A stretch of DNA of 64,000 nt, taken from the NCBI GenBank assembly GCA_019055375.1, contig JAHQIW010003703.1:62001-126000 (forward strand). The letters run 5' to 3'. Below, piece by piece: positions 46,655 to 57,585 of this stretch. The notes under the pieces were generated by a model. The model worked only from the letters and a program-made list of their open reading frames with translations. It searched no databases and was not told the origin of the DNA. This stretch comes from Parelaphostrongylus tenuis. Its lineage: Eukaryota > Nematoda > Chromadorea > Rhabditida > Metastrongylidae. Within the stretch, counting starts at the first letter, position 1. Every line of letters starts with the position of its first letter. The translations under genes were made by a program, and so were the position numbers.

Positions 46655-46835
46655 GTCATATGCAAAACTTTGAACGTCGAACGGGATTCAAACCCACATT
46701 TCAACCTTTCCGCTGACTAGAAGAAAAGCGATGGCAGAAGGAGCGCCGGTAGTGCAATGGTTAGCGCACAGCCCCGAAAAGTGGGAAATGCTGTTCAAAT
46801 CCCGTTCGACATTCAAAGTCTTAAATATCGCTCGA
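46655..46835 (+). mobile_element. tRNA-derived SINE, family S3
   Basis: The plus strand has GCGCCGG, A box TAGTGCAATGG and B box GTTCAAATCC. It is the right-arm counterpart of 10,455-10,632. Confidence 0.78.
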
Positions 46836-46852
46836 CATATATATATATATAT

Positions 46853-47975
46853 ATACAAGGTGAGAGAAAAGTTTTGTTGAATATGTATTTTGTTAAATTA
46901 GTAGTGATATGAAACTTTTTATTGATTCTGACAATTTTATAAAGGCCTCTGTTGAATTTCATTCTAGAATCTGTTCTATATATTTGCCTGTTTTCAGCTG
47001 TGCTAAAGTCATGGGTCGTAGAAATGAACGTATCGCAAAAGTTAAATTGCACAAGAAGGGGATGATACGGTCGACATTGTTTAAAATTGTCTGATTTCAA
47101 ACAAACAAGTGTCTATAGAGCCGTGAAACGCTTCAGAGAGACTGAGGGGACTAAAGACGGTCCTTGAAAGTGTTGTTCAAGCAACTCCTTTACTCTGGAA
47201 AGCATACAGAAGATCCACTGCCAAGTTCAATAAAATCCCGAGCTTTCGAGGCGCAAAATGGCTCGAGAAGCTCGGGAACAGCGAAATAAATGTCCGCAAT
47301 ATTGTCAAAAATAAACTGAATCTTTGCAGCTACAAGACTGCTTGTGTTCATTATCTGAATAAAAACATGAAGCAAAAACGGTTTTTCAAAGGCTCACCGA
47401 ATGCTTTGTTCAATAGCTGGTGATCGTTTGTCGAATGTGCTTTTTACGAATAGAAAATTCACTGTCGGTTTACTTCACAATCAACAGCCAAAATCTACAC
47501 TGCTGTCCATCAGAAGTAAATTTTAAGGGGGCGTACTGGAGTCGTGGACTACTCAAAACTCCGGCGCTGACGAGTTTACGTTTCAGCAGGGCTGGATTGC
47601 TGCGCATACGGCTTCCTCAGTGAGTGCCATTTGGCAAGAGCAGTTTCCAGGCTTTTGGGTCAAAGAGATTTGGCCGTCATATTTGCAGGATCTCAATCCA
47701 GTGCACTACTGTGTGTGATTTATACTCTAGGAAAAAAGCTTGTTTACTCGCTACACCACTGTAGACGTGCTTGAAACGTTTCTGAAACGCGCTCGAAGCG
47801 AAATTACGGTGGAAGCCTGTGCGAGCATCATTAGAAATTTTCGTAAGCCACTTCGTAAATGTATGGAGACTCAAGAAAGCAATTCTGAAAGCTTTTAACA
47901 AATCTTATTGTCCAGTGTTATAGCTTTTGATGTGATAAACGTAATTATTATTTCAGCTGAATGTGATTGCATTAG
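46853..47975 (+). mobile_element. mariner-family transposon 1, copy C, 3'-truncated
   Basis: Inverted-arm counterpart of 9,232-10,404, very close to copy A. Its 3' end stops at CATTCAGCTGAA (opposite strand), about 60 bases short of the terminal inverted repeat, and joins DNA equivalent to left position about 5,545. Confidence 0.85.
47011..47898 (+). pseudogene. maT/mariner transposase, copy C
   Basis: From ATG 47,011 (MGRRNERIAKVKLHKKG) through the helix-turn-helix block MIRSTLFK to the stop at 47,896-47,898. One 67-residue frame differs from the equivalent of copy A at only one residue (minus-strand A 9,638-9,841), showing how close A and C are. FQQGWIAAHTA replaces FQQDxAPAHKA, as in A, and the third motif QDLNPVHYC is kept. 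Frameshifts lie after KIV (47,090) and around 47,430, and a stop follows HYCV. Dead. Confidence 0.85.
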
Positions 47976-48719
47976 TATGATACTGCAATGCTCTTATCAA
48001 ACGAAAAATGTTAACAAAACCCTTCATATTCATGTCAACTGTTCCTATTTGATCAGACTGCATGTGTTATCGTATCAAAATTGAAAGCATGGCTAATTTA
48101 TGGATCAGCGTTTACGAAGAACATGAGATTACCATAGGTGATCCTCGTAATTACGTTTAGCTTTCTTCAGCAGTGAATAATATTGAGATTTTTAGACATA
48201 TTTCCTCCACGTAGTGTTGATCCATAGCTACGTCGACGTCTCAGCTTTAACTCTCCATGTTCGCGCCTTACTGATTGGAACACAATGTTTTGCAACCAAA
48301 CACAAATAACTTCCTCAACATTAACAATCTTCCTGAAATGCCTACCGCATGCATATGCAGGTCACAACTCTTGTATCTGTTGTTATCTACACGTAATTTT
48401 GTCGTTTCGATATATTTAATTTCAGAAAATTCGTTGACAACGGTAGTAAATGCCTGCAGTTCATTACGAGATGTTTTAATCGAGAAAACAAAAAGTACGC
48501 TTTAATCAGGATCAATTATTAGCTGGATTTATGCAACGAGTTTCTGAGAAAAAAATTTCGTTGACAATCGAAGATGGTTTCCTAAACACTCTATAAGCAA
48601 TTTTCATTTCGTTCGGATCGTTCGTAATATTGAAGGTGCAGAAAAAATCTTTAATATCCCGTTGGTAGCCCACACAGGTCATTTTGTATAGGCCAAATAT
48701 GCATTCAGTCATATGTGAT

Positions 48720-48945
48720 GGAGGCGCCGTGGCCGAGTGGTTGTGATGCACATCGCTGCGCGCGCGGGTCATACCGTGCCCACTAAGGCATTCTGGCAAT
48801 CAACAACGATCGCTTTATGGAACGCCACAGCCAGGGTATGCTCGAAATTGCAAGGAAATGTGCTCAATCATTATTCTACGACGTTCAAGAAGAAGACAAG
48901 GAAAAAACGAATTGAATGCTAGGAGCACTGGGATCAGCACAGTGG
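48720..48945 (+). mobile_element. tRNA-derived SINE, family S1
   Basis: Perfect A box TGGCCGAGTGG at 48,730-48,740 in a Leu/Ser-like head, then the S1 body ending GGATCAGCACAGTGG. It is the counterpart of 4,566-4,773. It is not a working tRNA gene, because no acceptor stem closes and the T arm is missing. Confidence 0.75.
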
Positions 48946-49778
48946 AAAAAATTACACTTTGTAAACCGATCAATAAAGTGCCAATAAAGTAAAGCGAAAG
49001 TCATCTCTGACTAGGTTTGATGAAGTCTCATGCATAGAGTTTACTTTAGGAATTGACTTAGGCAAGCGCCATGTTCACATATTTGTTGATGGAAGCATAG
49101 ACAACTGTATACGAGGGTGGAGCTGTCGTAAACCTGTGAAATTGTTCTGTTGCTACTTCGTAGTTCGCATGGAGAACGGGGATGTGGAAATGAAACCTTC
49201 TCAGAAAATCGCACGCAGCAGGTCATAGGACACGAATTGGCAAAAACGTTTCTGCGAGAGGCAAAGGTGGTGTACTATAGCAATCATGTAAATAGGCTGG
49301 CGGATTACAGTAGTGCTCGAGGGCACTAAACCTGCTTTGCAGATACCTTGAAGAGAGCCACTAACAAAGTTGAGAGAATCACACGACGAGTGTGGTGGAA
49401 AATCATCTAGTTGTCTTTCCGTTTAAATGGGACCAAGTGCGAAAAGGAAGTTCATTCTGGGTTTTACAGCAACTAGTTGACGAACACTAAGCGCACCGAA
49501 CGAATAACTGAAAAATTTTTGCTACCCTAACCACTCATCATCATCGAACCGCCTCAAAAATTGAGATATCCATTTTCATGAGCGGTGTTGGTCGCCCCGT
49601 TTGAACTGCCTGATTATTCGTTACAATGATGTGGACAACATTTTGGCATTTTCGGCACATTTCCCCATAGGGATCGTAAATTTGTGAAGTTGTTTTTTCC
49701 ATGCTATAGTTGCAAAAGGAATCGGTTGAAGTTCTTCCTACATCTTGGAGCTCTCATATATTACGTTCATTTCAATCT

Positions 49779-50066
49779 ATGGAGGGCATTTTTATAGTTC
49801 ACACTATTTCAACTAGAGTTTATGGTGTTTAAACATTTTTTAGCTCACAAGATTTGAACTGGACTTTTTGGATTATTTTCACTGGGATTTATGCCTATAT
49901 GTGCACCCTAAATCGTAGATTGATGGCTGCTAAGTATCTAACGACTTGTCACAGGTTGAGAGAAAGGTATACCTATGGCATTGATAGTGTAGTGAAGAAT
50001 TTAGTTTGCCCCGAAAAGTGCAGTCGCAGGTTTAGTGCTACCTCGATTTCTAAGCTTCTCTCATAA
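49779..50066 (+). pseudogene. possible serpentine chemoreceptor exon relic, right copy
   Basis: Inverted partner of 3,416-3,703, with the same 95-codon length. It shares the hydrophobic segment NWTFWIIFTGIYAYM and the loop block LRERYTYGIDSVVKNL, ending in the same basic-rich tail. An in-frame stop interrupts it near codon 18, before the conserved part. The conserved part differs from the left copy by scattered residues. Serpentine-receptor identity is inferred from the helix-plus-loop pattern only. The stop indicates a pseudogene unless an intron removes it; a T-rich run ending in TTTTTTAG just after the stop could act as a splice acceptor. Confidence 0.3.
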
Positions 50067-50510
50067 TTAGCATTATTGTGATTATATTTCGCGATAGTTA
50101 TCACACATTTGAAGTGGTACTACAAAGGATTTGTACAGCCTATGATACTGTTCGAAGTATTCCATAGCAAAAAGCTCTATTTTATGGTACTGTGCACGTC
50201 AAGCATTTTTAATGCTGATTCGCTTATCTGGCTAGAGGTAACTTTCATAAAAACCGTTTGGAAGTAACCCAGCGAGTCAATGAGATGATACACAAGAAGG
50301 CTCACTCAGTCACACTACTTCTACAGGTGTAAGTGTTTCGCTTCTAACCAAAAGTATGTAACAGCTGCGAGAAGTGCATCTATCATAGCTATGATTTTTA
50401 TCCCTGCTGTTGTTTGACTTCTGAAGCTATGCTTTCCTTCATGGTTTTAATTATAACTCTTACCTCAGTGGAAAGCTCTGATGAGCGCTACAGAGTCTCG
50501 TGTAAGGATA

Positions 50511-50814
50511 CAGGATACAGGATACAGCTCTCGGCGTTAATCAATCCCTGAGGGATGCGCCGTGCATTCGACTTCAATTTCTAACTTCGTTTGAGGTGAC
50601 TGAATGCATATCTGGCCTTTACAATGACTCGCGGTGGCCTCCCGCTGAACCGAGTCAGTGCTGCTTATCCTCCCAGACAAGTCTGAGACCTGTCTGCTAC
50701 CAATTTACCGACCCCGGAGGGATGGATGGCTTGGTGAGCCATGAGCGCGAGATCGAACCAGAGACCTCGTGTGCGACGCAGGTCACCTCTAACCACTGCG
50801 CCACATGCGCTCTG
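50511..50814 (-). mobile_element. full-length tRNA-derived SINE S2 with target-site duplication
   Basis: The minus strand has A box TGGCGCAGTGG, B box GGTTCGATCTC, a body with TCGGTAAATTGGTAGCAGAC and ATATGCATTCAGTCACC, and a tail of CTGTATC units. GTGTAAGGATA flanks it on both sides (50,500-50,510 and 50,815-50,825). The left arm at 3,148-3,165 shows the unfilled site, so the insertion postdates the inverted duplication. This is the best reference copy of the family in the window. Confidence 0.92.
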
Positions 50815-52899
50815 GTGTAAGGATAGTAATGTGAAAAAAGGTATAGACGTTAGAAAGGATTTTTCCATCATCAACTAAATTATATTGTGAGAGGTGATAA
50901 GCTTCAACTTCATTCAGCACATTTGCAAGTATAACAATATGTTTCGCTTTACGATTCCTATCAAGGCCTCTTTGCCTTGTCCTTTCTTCGATTTCTTTTT
51001 AACAAAATCTCTGTTCATGTGTTAATCTCAGTCTTTCTGAAAACATCCTGTTCCTCTCGGGTTTATAACAATCTGGATGAGTAGCATTATAACAAATTCG
51101 TTCAGCGTTGATTGAAGAACTACAACTTATTCAGAAAATGGTTAAAATTTTTCCACGAGTAATTTTACTCTGGTGTGGATACATCCTCTTTCTGCAAGTC
51201 ATATGCAGCATTGTCTTTTGATTTCGTACAAAATATATGTCTGCTTGGTATGGCGCACATTTTACTTCTTTGCCTACTTCGTTCTATCCCAACTTATTCC
51301 TGAGACGGATGCTTGAGTCATGAGTAGCGAATCTAGCAAGATATTGGCAACCTCCGGTTTTGAATTCTGTTCAATAAGTTTTTGTTACAAGGTTAATCTG
51401 AATGTGATGTTATGCAAATAATCTTCTCTCATCGGTCGTTCAGATAATTTGTTAGGAATGAACGTGATCTTCGTTTGTTACGGGAGTTGGTAACGTAGGT
51501 GAGAATCGAGTGATAGGTATCAAAAGACGTAATGGACCAGCGATAAGTGTGGAATAGTGTCTAACCACCAAAAATAACACTAACTCTTTCAGCGTCAGTG
51601 AAAAGTCTGAAAATTGAACTGCTTATTCCTAACATTATGCTACCACCCTTATGAACAGCGATAAAACAACTTTGAATCTTGTCGCTAAAGTTTAGGAAGG
51701 CGTGAAAGTCGATGTTCTGAGGCAATATCATAATTACATGCACGGTACAAAATGGTTTATATGATGCATTATAATCAGTCTTGCTTCAGTTTCACTGACG
51801 CCTTTTCCAGAGCGAAAATCAATCATCTGTCACAGGCTGTCTCATCTAAAGACCATGTAAGGATGATCGTCATGTAATTAGTGTAAAGGAATTCTTTACT
51901 TCCTAGAGGTTTAGCTTACTGCAACAAATCTATAATTATAGAGGTATTAACAGGCGAAATTGCTTATTATTTAGCAGAAAAGTAACCTTTCAGCATGACT
52001 CAGTTTCACTAAGAAATATCGAATTTAAATACGAGCTCACCACAGAATTACGAAGATCACTTAGTGGTGGGCAATCTACAAACTACGCCCTGCGAAAGTA
52101 GTATTGGTCAAATGCAATGTTGATGCTTGCATGGTGCAACAACACGCGTTATCCGCTGCTGCAGCGTCGGCGAAACTGGTTTGTGTCGCAGATCAAAAAA
52201 GCTTATGGAATGTGATGAAATACGTGAGGATGAATTTGACGGCAATTAGGCATAAACTGCATAAAACCTGCTAATGAGAAATCGCCACCGAGACTGGTTA
52301 GCGGATGTTGCTAATCATCACTTCTGTTTGTTTGCACTTGTCGAATTTTCACCCTCTCTCTTGCTCTCCCTGACTACGTCATAATGACGTTGAAGTGTGT
52401 TCTGTTTGCAGGACGGATTCACCAACGCCAGCTTTCGACAGCGATTCCAGATCAACGTCCTGTACTTTCGACAGCGATCAACCACCATCTCTAGGGTTGA
52501 TTCATTGTGCCCTATAGGGCAACTGCTAATGGGGAAAAGCTCTTTTTTCAAAAAGTGAACATTGAACAAAATTACACTTGTAAAATGTGGTCTTTTTCTT
52601 AGCATCAGCTCATAAAAAAAACCGCTCTTTCACTTACCTGTGCCATAAATCACTTACTAAAACATCTGAAACTTTTAGCCTTGAGATATTCAGCAGGTAT
52701 TAGCCATGTTAAAAAAACCCTGGCAAGTGGCGAATAGACATTCTTGACCCTGAGGAAATGAGTATTACCCAATGAAACGGTTTGATTCGAAGTTCTATAT
52801 CTGCAATTGCAATCACCAAAACTCTACCCAATCAATCAGCTGATTTACAATGATGCTTTTCTATAATCTGAAATTTACAAAGAAATGTAGTCCGTGGGA

Positions 52900-53120
52900 G
52901 GGAGGGAGCAGCGTGTCCGAGTGGTTGTGATGCTCGTGGTGGCGCGCGGGCTGAACAGCGTCACTCAACACTCTTCGGTTGTCAACATGAACGTCCTATG
53001 AAGCGCCACAGGCAAGTTTCTTTGAGATTGTAAGGGGGCGGGCCAATCAGTATTCTACAACGTTCAAGAAGAAAACAATACGAATTGAATGTTAGAAGCA
53101 CTGGGATCAGTACAATAAAA
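52900..53120 (+). mobile_element. tRNA-derived SINE, family S1
   Basis: Head GGGAGCAGCGTGTCCGAGTGG, then GTTGTGATGC and the S1 body ending GGATCAGTACAATAAA. It is the counterpart of 831-1,055. Confidence 0.75.
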
Positions 53121-53843
53121 AATATCGTGGAGACTGGTCAATAAGAAAAATAGTAAAGATGATCTCCATAGTTCAAACTTTTTTTGCTCAATGAAAGCCA
53201 AATATAGCAGCAGTTTTAACAAAACTGGCACAAAACAGAAACTTCATATGCCTTTTGTTGGTGACGGTGTACACTATGTATTGCGAGAAACGTGACATTC
53301 AAGCGAATATATATCAGGCGACATTGCAAAGAGTCTTTGCAGTATCTTTCTAAACATATGTGCCTGAATGGACAGTACATGATTAAATAGCAAAAACTGT
53401 GGCCGATGTCAACTTCAAAACAACCAATCCCAAGCTGATATCGAATAAGTCAATTAAAATAAAATTAAAACATGACTAGGAAGAAGTTAAAGTGATTCTT
53501 CCAATGGTGTAGCACACAAATCTCATATTCCAAGTTTTGTCCGTTTCACAGCATTCTTGTCTTTTTTTCACACTGCATTCTCCCATGAAAACAAAATAGC
53601 TAGCAAACAAATGTTGGAAAATGAAACAAATTTTCGCAAACATGCAGATCATTAGCAAAAAACCATGCAAGTTTTTTTTTGATCAGATCGCGACAAAACT
53701 GCATTTTTTGCGAACAGGTGAAAACTGTCTTTTTTGTTCTTCGGAAGCTTGAATTTCAAGCAGGAAATCTGATAAACAAGAGGGATTTCGTAATACGACG
53801 CGATGGCGTTCTCAATGTATCTTTTGTTGCCTTGCTTCTAAAG

Positions 53844-54860
53844 TGAAATTTAGAAATTTCAGTTTGGATCTCATTCTTTTAGAGAAATGCCCTTCAAAAG
53901 TTCTTATCCCTCCTGTCTTCGAAAGCATTCCCAAAGATAACCTTGGCACAAGTTTTCGGCATGAAAAATTTTGCTCCATGTGAAAAAAATTATTATGATC
54001 TGCAAATTACTAAGCATGATATAATTCTCTTGCTTCACACATTATAATTATAGTCGCAGCACTTAACGGCTTTTTAAAAATGTAGTATCGTTGAATTTCT
54101 TGAAAGAAGGTAGGTTTATATAGGTGAAAGATTGTCGTCACCTCTTCCCTTGCTCGAGATTATCTTTTTCTATTCTAAGGCTCTGTGAAACATGAATAAA
54201 ATGAAGGTGCACTTTTCACATGAGTCATTGCACTGAACTGAAGTAGACGAAAGTAAAAGTCCGCTTTGCTTTCTTCGATGCAAGAATGGCTCAAGATTTT
54301 TGAAACATGGTCTCAAGACATTTCTCCTTCAACTTATCGTAGATAGGTCCATTAATGGGTCAGCAATATTCTACTAAATATTTCACACTTCGTTAACCGA
54401 TTATTGACTGCTGTTCGTCGCTGATTGAAGCGTTTGGAATACTATATTCTCAATTGGGACCAAATGGCAGTCCTTCTGATTTGATTTTTGACGAGACTCA
54501 CAAGGTAGTACACCGTCTCCCAGTTGTAATTTGAGATATACTCGAGCAATCTTCTTCAGATAACGCTTCCGATAATGCTGAACGTTGTGTCATTCTACTT
54601 ACGTAGTTTTGAAGTTCTAAAGAACGCTTAAGAGCCAGAACAATCACAGCCGAAACTGTAGACACTGATCCAGTTTCCTCTTATCTCATTGTATTGGCTT
54701 TGCCTTTATAAGCTTCTCAACTCACCCGTTACTTCATTATTTGCTTCAAAATTTATCCGTTCACTATGCTACTATTTTAGAGCAATTATCCCACCGTGGT
54801 GCGGCAAAGAGTGTCTGTGTTACATAGTGTAAGCAAACAATGGGCAAATTTATCTCATAC
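53844..54860. other. AT-rich DNA beyond the right arm
   Basis: No repeat recognised. A plus-strand stretch at 54,420-54,508 reads LIEAFGILYSQLGPNGSPSD then LIFDETHK and ends at GGTAGT. It looks coding, but no suitable acceptor precedes it. Confidence 0.3.
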
Positions 54861-54867
54861 AAAAATT

Positions 54868-55046
54868 TTTCAGCTTTAATTGCAGATCACTTAATTTTCT
54901 GCGCTGTCGATGTCTTTGGCATTCAGCCTCAGATGCTGTCAACAAAGCCGAACGTGATGTGGTTGTCATCCAGCTCCACCCTCATATTATTCCATTTCAC
55001 TTTTCTTACCATGTTCTTAAGCAACATTGTTGATTTCACGACTTGA
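54868..55046 (+). CDS. candidate membrane-protein exon, unidentified
   Basis: Opens just after an excellent nematode-style acceptor (AAAATTTTTCAG) and stays open for 59 codons to a stop. It contains ADHLIFCAVDVFGIQ, then a polar stretch NVMWLSSSS and a hydrophobic helix TLILFHFTFLTMFLSNIV. It lies 175 bases upstream of the candidate exon pair at 55,221-55,505 on the same strand and could belong to the same gene, but no donor site joins them in phase. Product unknown. The helix position would fit an N-terminal membrane domain of an ABCC-type transporter, which is only a guess. Confidence 0.22.
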
Positions 55047-55220
55047 TGACAACTTCTTAAGAGCATTATCTAAGCAATGATAATGTCAATATACGATACT
55101 TATATTCTTATTGTAAAGCTATTATATTAGTAAACATCTTTGTATACGTAGACGACGAGATTGACTGATTCCATGGCCACTTTTTTCCTTATTAAATTAT
55201 AGAGCTGTTTAAGCTTTTAG

Positions 55221-55505
55221 AAGTTCAGTAAAAGAATCTCTTATCTCTTACGATACTTTAACCAGCTTCTTCGCCTATAGCAGGTATGTGAATCATTATG
55301 TTCGATCTTCCTCATAACTCTGCTTGCTTTACATACACTCAGGTGGCTATCATCTTTCTTTCAACATTTTGTAAATCTCGTCAAGGATGTTTTGAGTGGA
55401 AAGCTTGTAAACAACCTGAAACACGGATTATTGCCTGTAGTCGCTGACTTTATGTGGATCTCCCCATTTTTCACCATCGGCATACTTCTGCTTTCTTTCT
55501 ACTGA
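55221..55505 (+). pseudogene. two candidate exons, possible ABCC-type transporter relic
   Basis: Exon 55,221-55,283 follows TTTTAG and ends CAG|GTATGTG. A 59-base intron ends ACACTCAG|G at 55,342. The next exon runs to TGA at 55,503. Phases join to give ESLISYDTLTSFFAYSRWLS, then HFVNLVKDVLSGKLVNNLKH, then GLLPVVADFMWISPFFTIGI and LLLSFY. The last segment resembles the first core helix of MRP/ABCC transporters ('..kLl.D...FisP.lL..Li.F'). In ABCC proteins that helix is followed by a G.k.R....iy.KAL.lSs motif, and a match to that lies 180 bases downstream (55,684). A stop comes directly after the helix, where the family continues, so the gene is probably broken. ABCC identity is inference. Confidence 0.35.
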
Positions 55506-55683
55506 ATTGGAACCACAAAAAACTTATAAAAGGCTAGAAAATATCTTCACGAGGTTTACTTGTGCATTTTCTAGACAGGCGTAAGCTTAATTGATTTGTT
55601 GAGACCATGTGTAGCAAAAATAGTATACTGACCTAAACACGGCTTTCTCTTTGGTTGCAAATTTCTCACTTAACTTTCAACAG

Positions 55684-55879
55684 TCGTTCGATAGGTGAAA
55701 AAATCAGGATCCAAACACTGGGCTTGATTTTTGAAAAAGCTCTCTTGATGTGGAGTAGCAACGAAAAGAAAATTACGTTTTGGGTTCGGAATGTAAAATG
55801 TTTTCTGCATTCGTGTTTGCTTAACTTTTCCACCACACAGAATTTCTCACCAGAGCTTGACGGTTTTTTGACAGCTTGA
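55684..55879 (+). pseudogene. possible ABCC-type transporter relic, downstream exons
   Basis: An acceptor CTTTCAACAG at 55,683 opens a frame reading SIGEKIRIQTLGLIFEKALL, then MWSSNEKKITFWVRN. It is close in pattern to the ABCC motif IG.kvR..l...iy.KAL.lSs..kk..tvGeivN. A perfect small intron (55,793-55,840, 48 bases, GTAAAATG to CCACACAG) would join it in phase to NFSPELDGFLTA and a stop at 55,877-55,879. The reading order with 55,221-55,505 agrees with the order in ABCC transporters. The early stop and missing downstream domains (no Walker A seen) make this a relic. The whole frame is also open through the intron, so the splice call is uncertain. Confidence 0.35.
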
Positions 55880-57440
55880 GACGTGAGAATTCTAGTACAA
55901 ATTTTAGTTTCTAAAAGGATCTTTTGTAGTACTGCAGCAACGTCAAGGAGAAAATTACGTTCAACAGTTGGCATGCTTTTTTCGCTTCGCTAAAACCTGT
56001 GATTGGCTTTCTGCCACATTTCCAATGAAAATTTATTGATCACTGAATAGCTCAAAGTTTGTCGATTTTGAAAATTGATTTAAGACTTAGAAGGTCCTCA
56101 TAGATACTATAAGAACGAAAGAAAGACTATCCTCGTGTTTGAAGTGGTTGACCCATTACTTCAGCTACATAGCGAGCTTATTTGATAGTATAAAATGAGA
56201 AGAAATACGTATTACCTACAAAACGATAAAACAAAGTCGTTTCTTTGATAGCATAGAACTGGGAAATTCTTTGAAAATGAAAGAAAATCTCCTGATAATT
56301 TACAAAAAACCCTCTTTTTTGGATGCGGTAGTGCGATGCGATAGAGCGTCATTTTCGTTACATATTTGGTAATTTTTCGCTCTAGAAAATTTCTCAGCTT
56401 TATTGGATATCTACACACGATTTCCTCTAAGCGATCATATAATTTTGATGCAACTTTGATCAAGAAAACTGCGAGGGGGAACGCACTATTCATTTCGCTC
56501 TTGTAGTTGTCCTATAAAGACGTCCATGTAACAAACTCTTATTTTTGAATCACCGAGATCTACGCTACTAAATGGTTGCTAAACAATTAGTGAGAGATTA
56601 TCCACAGGGTTTTGCTGAGCGGACAAGCAATCTGAGAGCGTTCGGTCGCAGCACTAAGAAGGCTTTTCTGAAAACTAGATAAAGTAATCAGATTGCTAAG
56701 ATCTAAGCTATCGCTTTACTAGAAATGCACGGGAAAACCATCCTTCAGTGAAAAAATTTGGTTTTGCAAGGGTTAATTCCTGTTACGGTCTGATGCTTTG
56801 AGATTGTTTGGTAAGAAAGAAATATATCGATCCAAAAATGAATTAAGCTTTTCTGAAATCAATTTTACCTTGATCTCGGAGTGACAGCCGATTAAAGTTT
56901 CTAGGAACCTTGAGTTGGATCAACTATCTAAAAATTAATGGTGGGTCTTGTCATCGTGAAAACTTCAATGACATTAATTATTCCTTCAATGCTAAATCTT
57001 TACACCACTGATAGCTTATTTGTTGCCCAATAAATCTAGCATATAATGATTTTTCTGAAATATTTGAAGTGTATTATGATTTTGCACCGGCTTGAACTTT
57101 GTCCTAAAGAGAGGAGAATTATGATATACTGCTTTATGTGTACAAACGCTGACAAAAGACAGCAGTAACGATTTTGAATGTAATCAAAACATCAGTGAGG
57201 AACCAACTAGCAAATAAATTATGCGCAGATGATTCGTAGCGAAGATATGAGCATTCATGTGGGCAGAGGTTGTGGACATCCATTGGCTGCACCAAGAAAG
57301 AACATCTTGAGCTGAGAGTGGAATCTGTGACTCAAGCAAGCATCTGATGCTTGCAAAAGTCTTTATATGTAAGAAGGCTTCACATTTTTATATTCATTGC
57401 AAACACTTCTAAGGTTCAATATATGGATGCTAAATGGAAT
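55880..57440. other. AT-rich DNA, no supported gene
   Basis: Frames at 56,212-56,493 (minus) and 57,190-57,320 (plus, ending HVGRGCGHPLAAPRKN) are open but carry no recognised motif. No SINE or transposon signature was seen. Confidence 0.35.
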
Positions 57441-57446
57441 GTAATA

Positions 57447-57505
57447 AAAGTGCAGCGAGACTCTCAGTATGTCACTTTGACATAATGAGAGTCTCGCTGC
57501 ACTTT
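57447..57505. repeat. 59-base near-perfect hairpin
   Basis: Arm 57,447-57,466 (AAAGTGCAGCGAGACTCTCA) is exactly complementary to 57,486-57,505. Inside, TATGTCA (57,468-57,474) pairs with TGACATA (57,478-57,484) around CTT. Only one mismatch (G57,467/A57,485) breaks the 28-pair stem. The loop is three bases. Confidence 0.95.
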
Positions 57506-57585
57506 CTTTGAAAAAAAAGAGCGTAAAATAATTCTATATAGAAGATTTTTTGCGATTAAAAATATACTGTATTTGTACCCTGCAG

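Larger units (their letters stand above)
45330..53843 (-). repeat. right arm of large inverted duplication
   Basis: Inverted partner of 103-12,785. It is shorter than the left arm because about 3.7 kb (left 5,560-9,300) is missing and because a short hammerhead-bearing unit sits where the left arm has about 1 kb of SINE-containing DNA. It carries one SINE (50,511-50,814) that the left arm lacks. Confidence 0.85.

Noticed and set aside
48720..48800. tRNA-Leu/Ser gene suggested by GGCGCCGTGGCCGAGTGG
   Set aside because: Only the A-box half is tRNA-like. The anticodon and T arms and the closing acceptor stem are missing, and the sequence continues into a repeated body, so it is a SINE head.
57447..57505. 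MicroRNA precursor
   Set aside because: The loop is three bases and the stem almost perfect, unlike animal pre-miRNAs. It is reported as a hairpin of unknown role.
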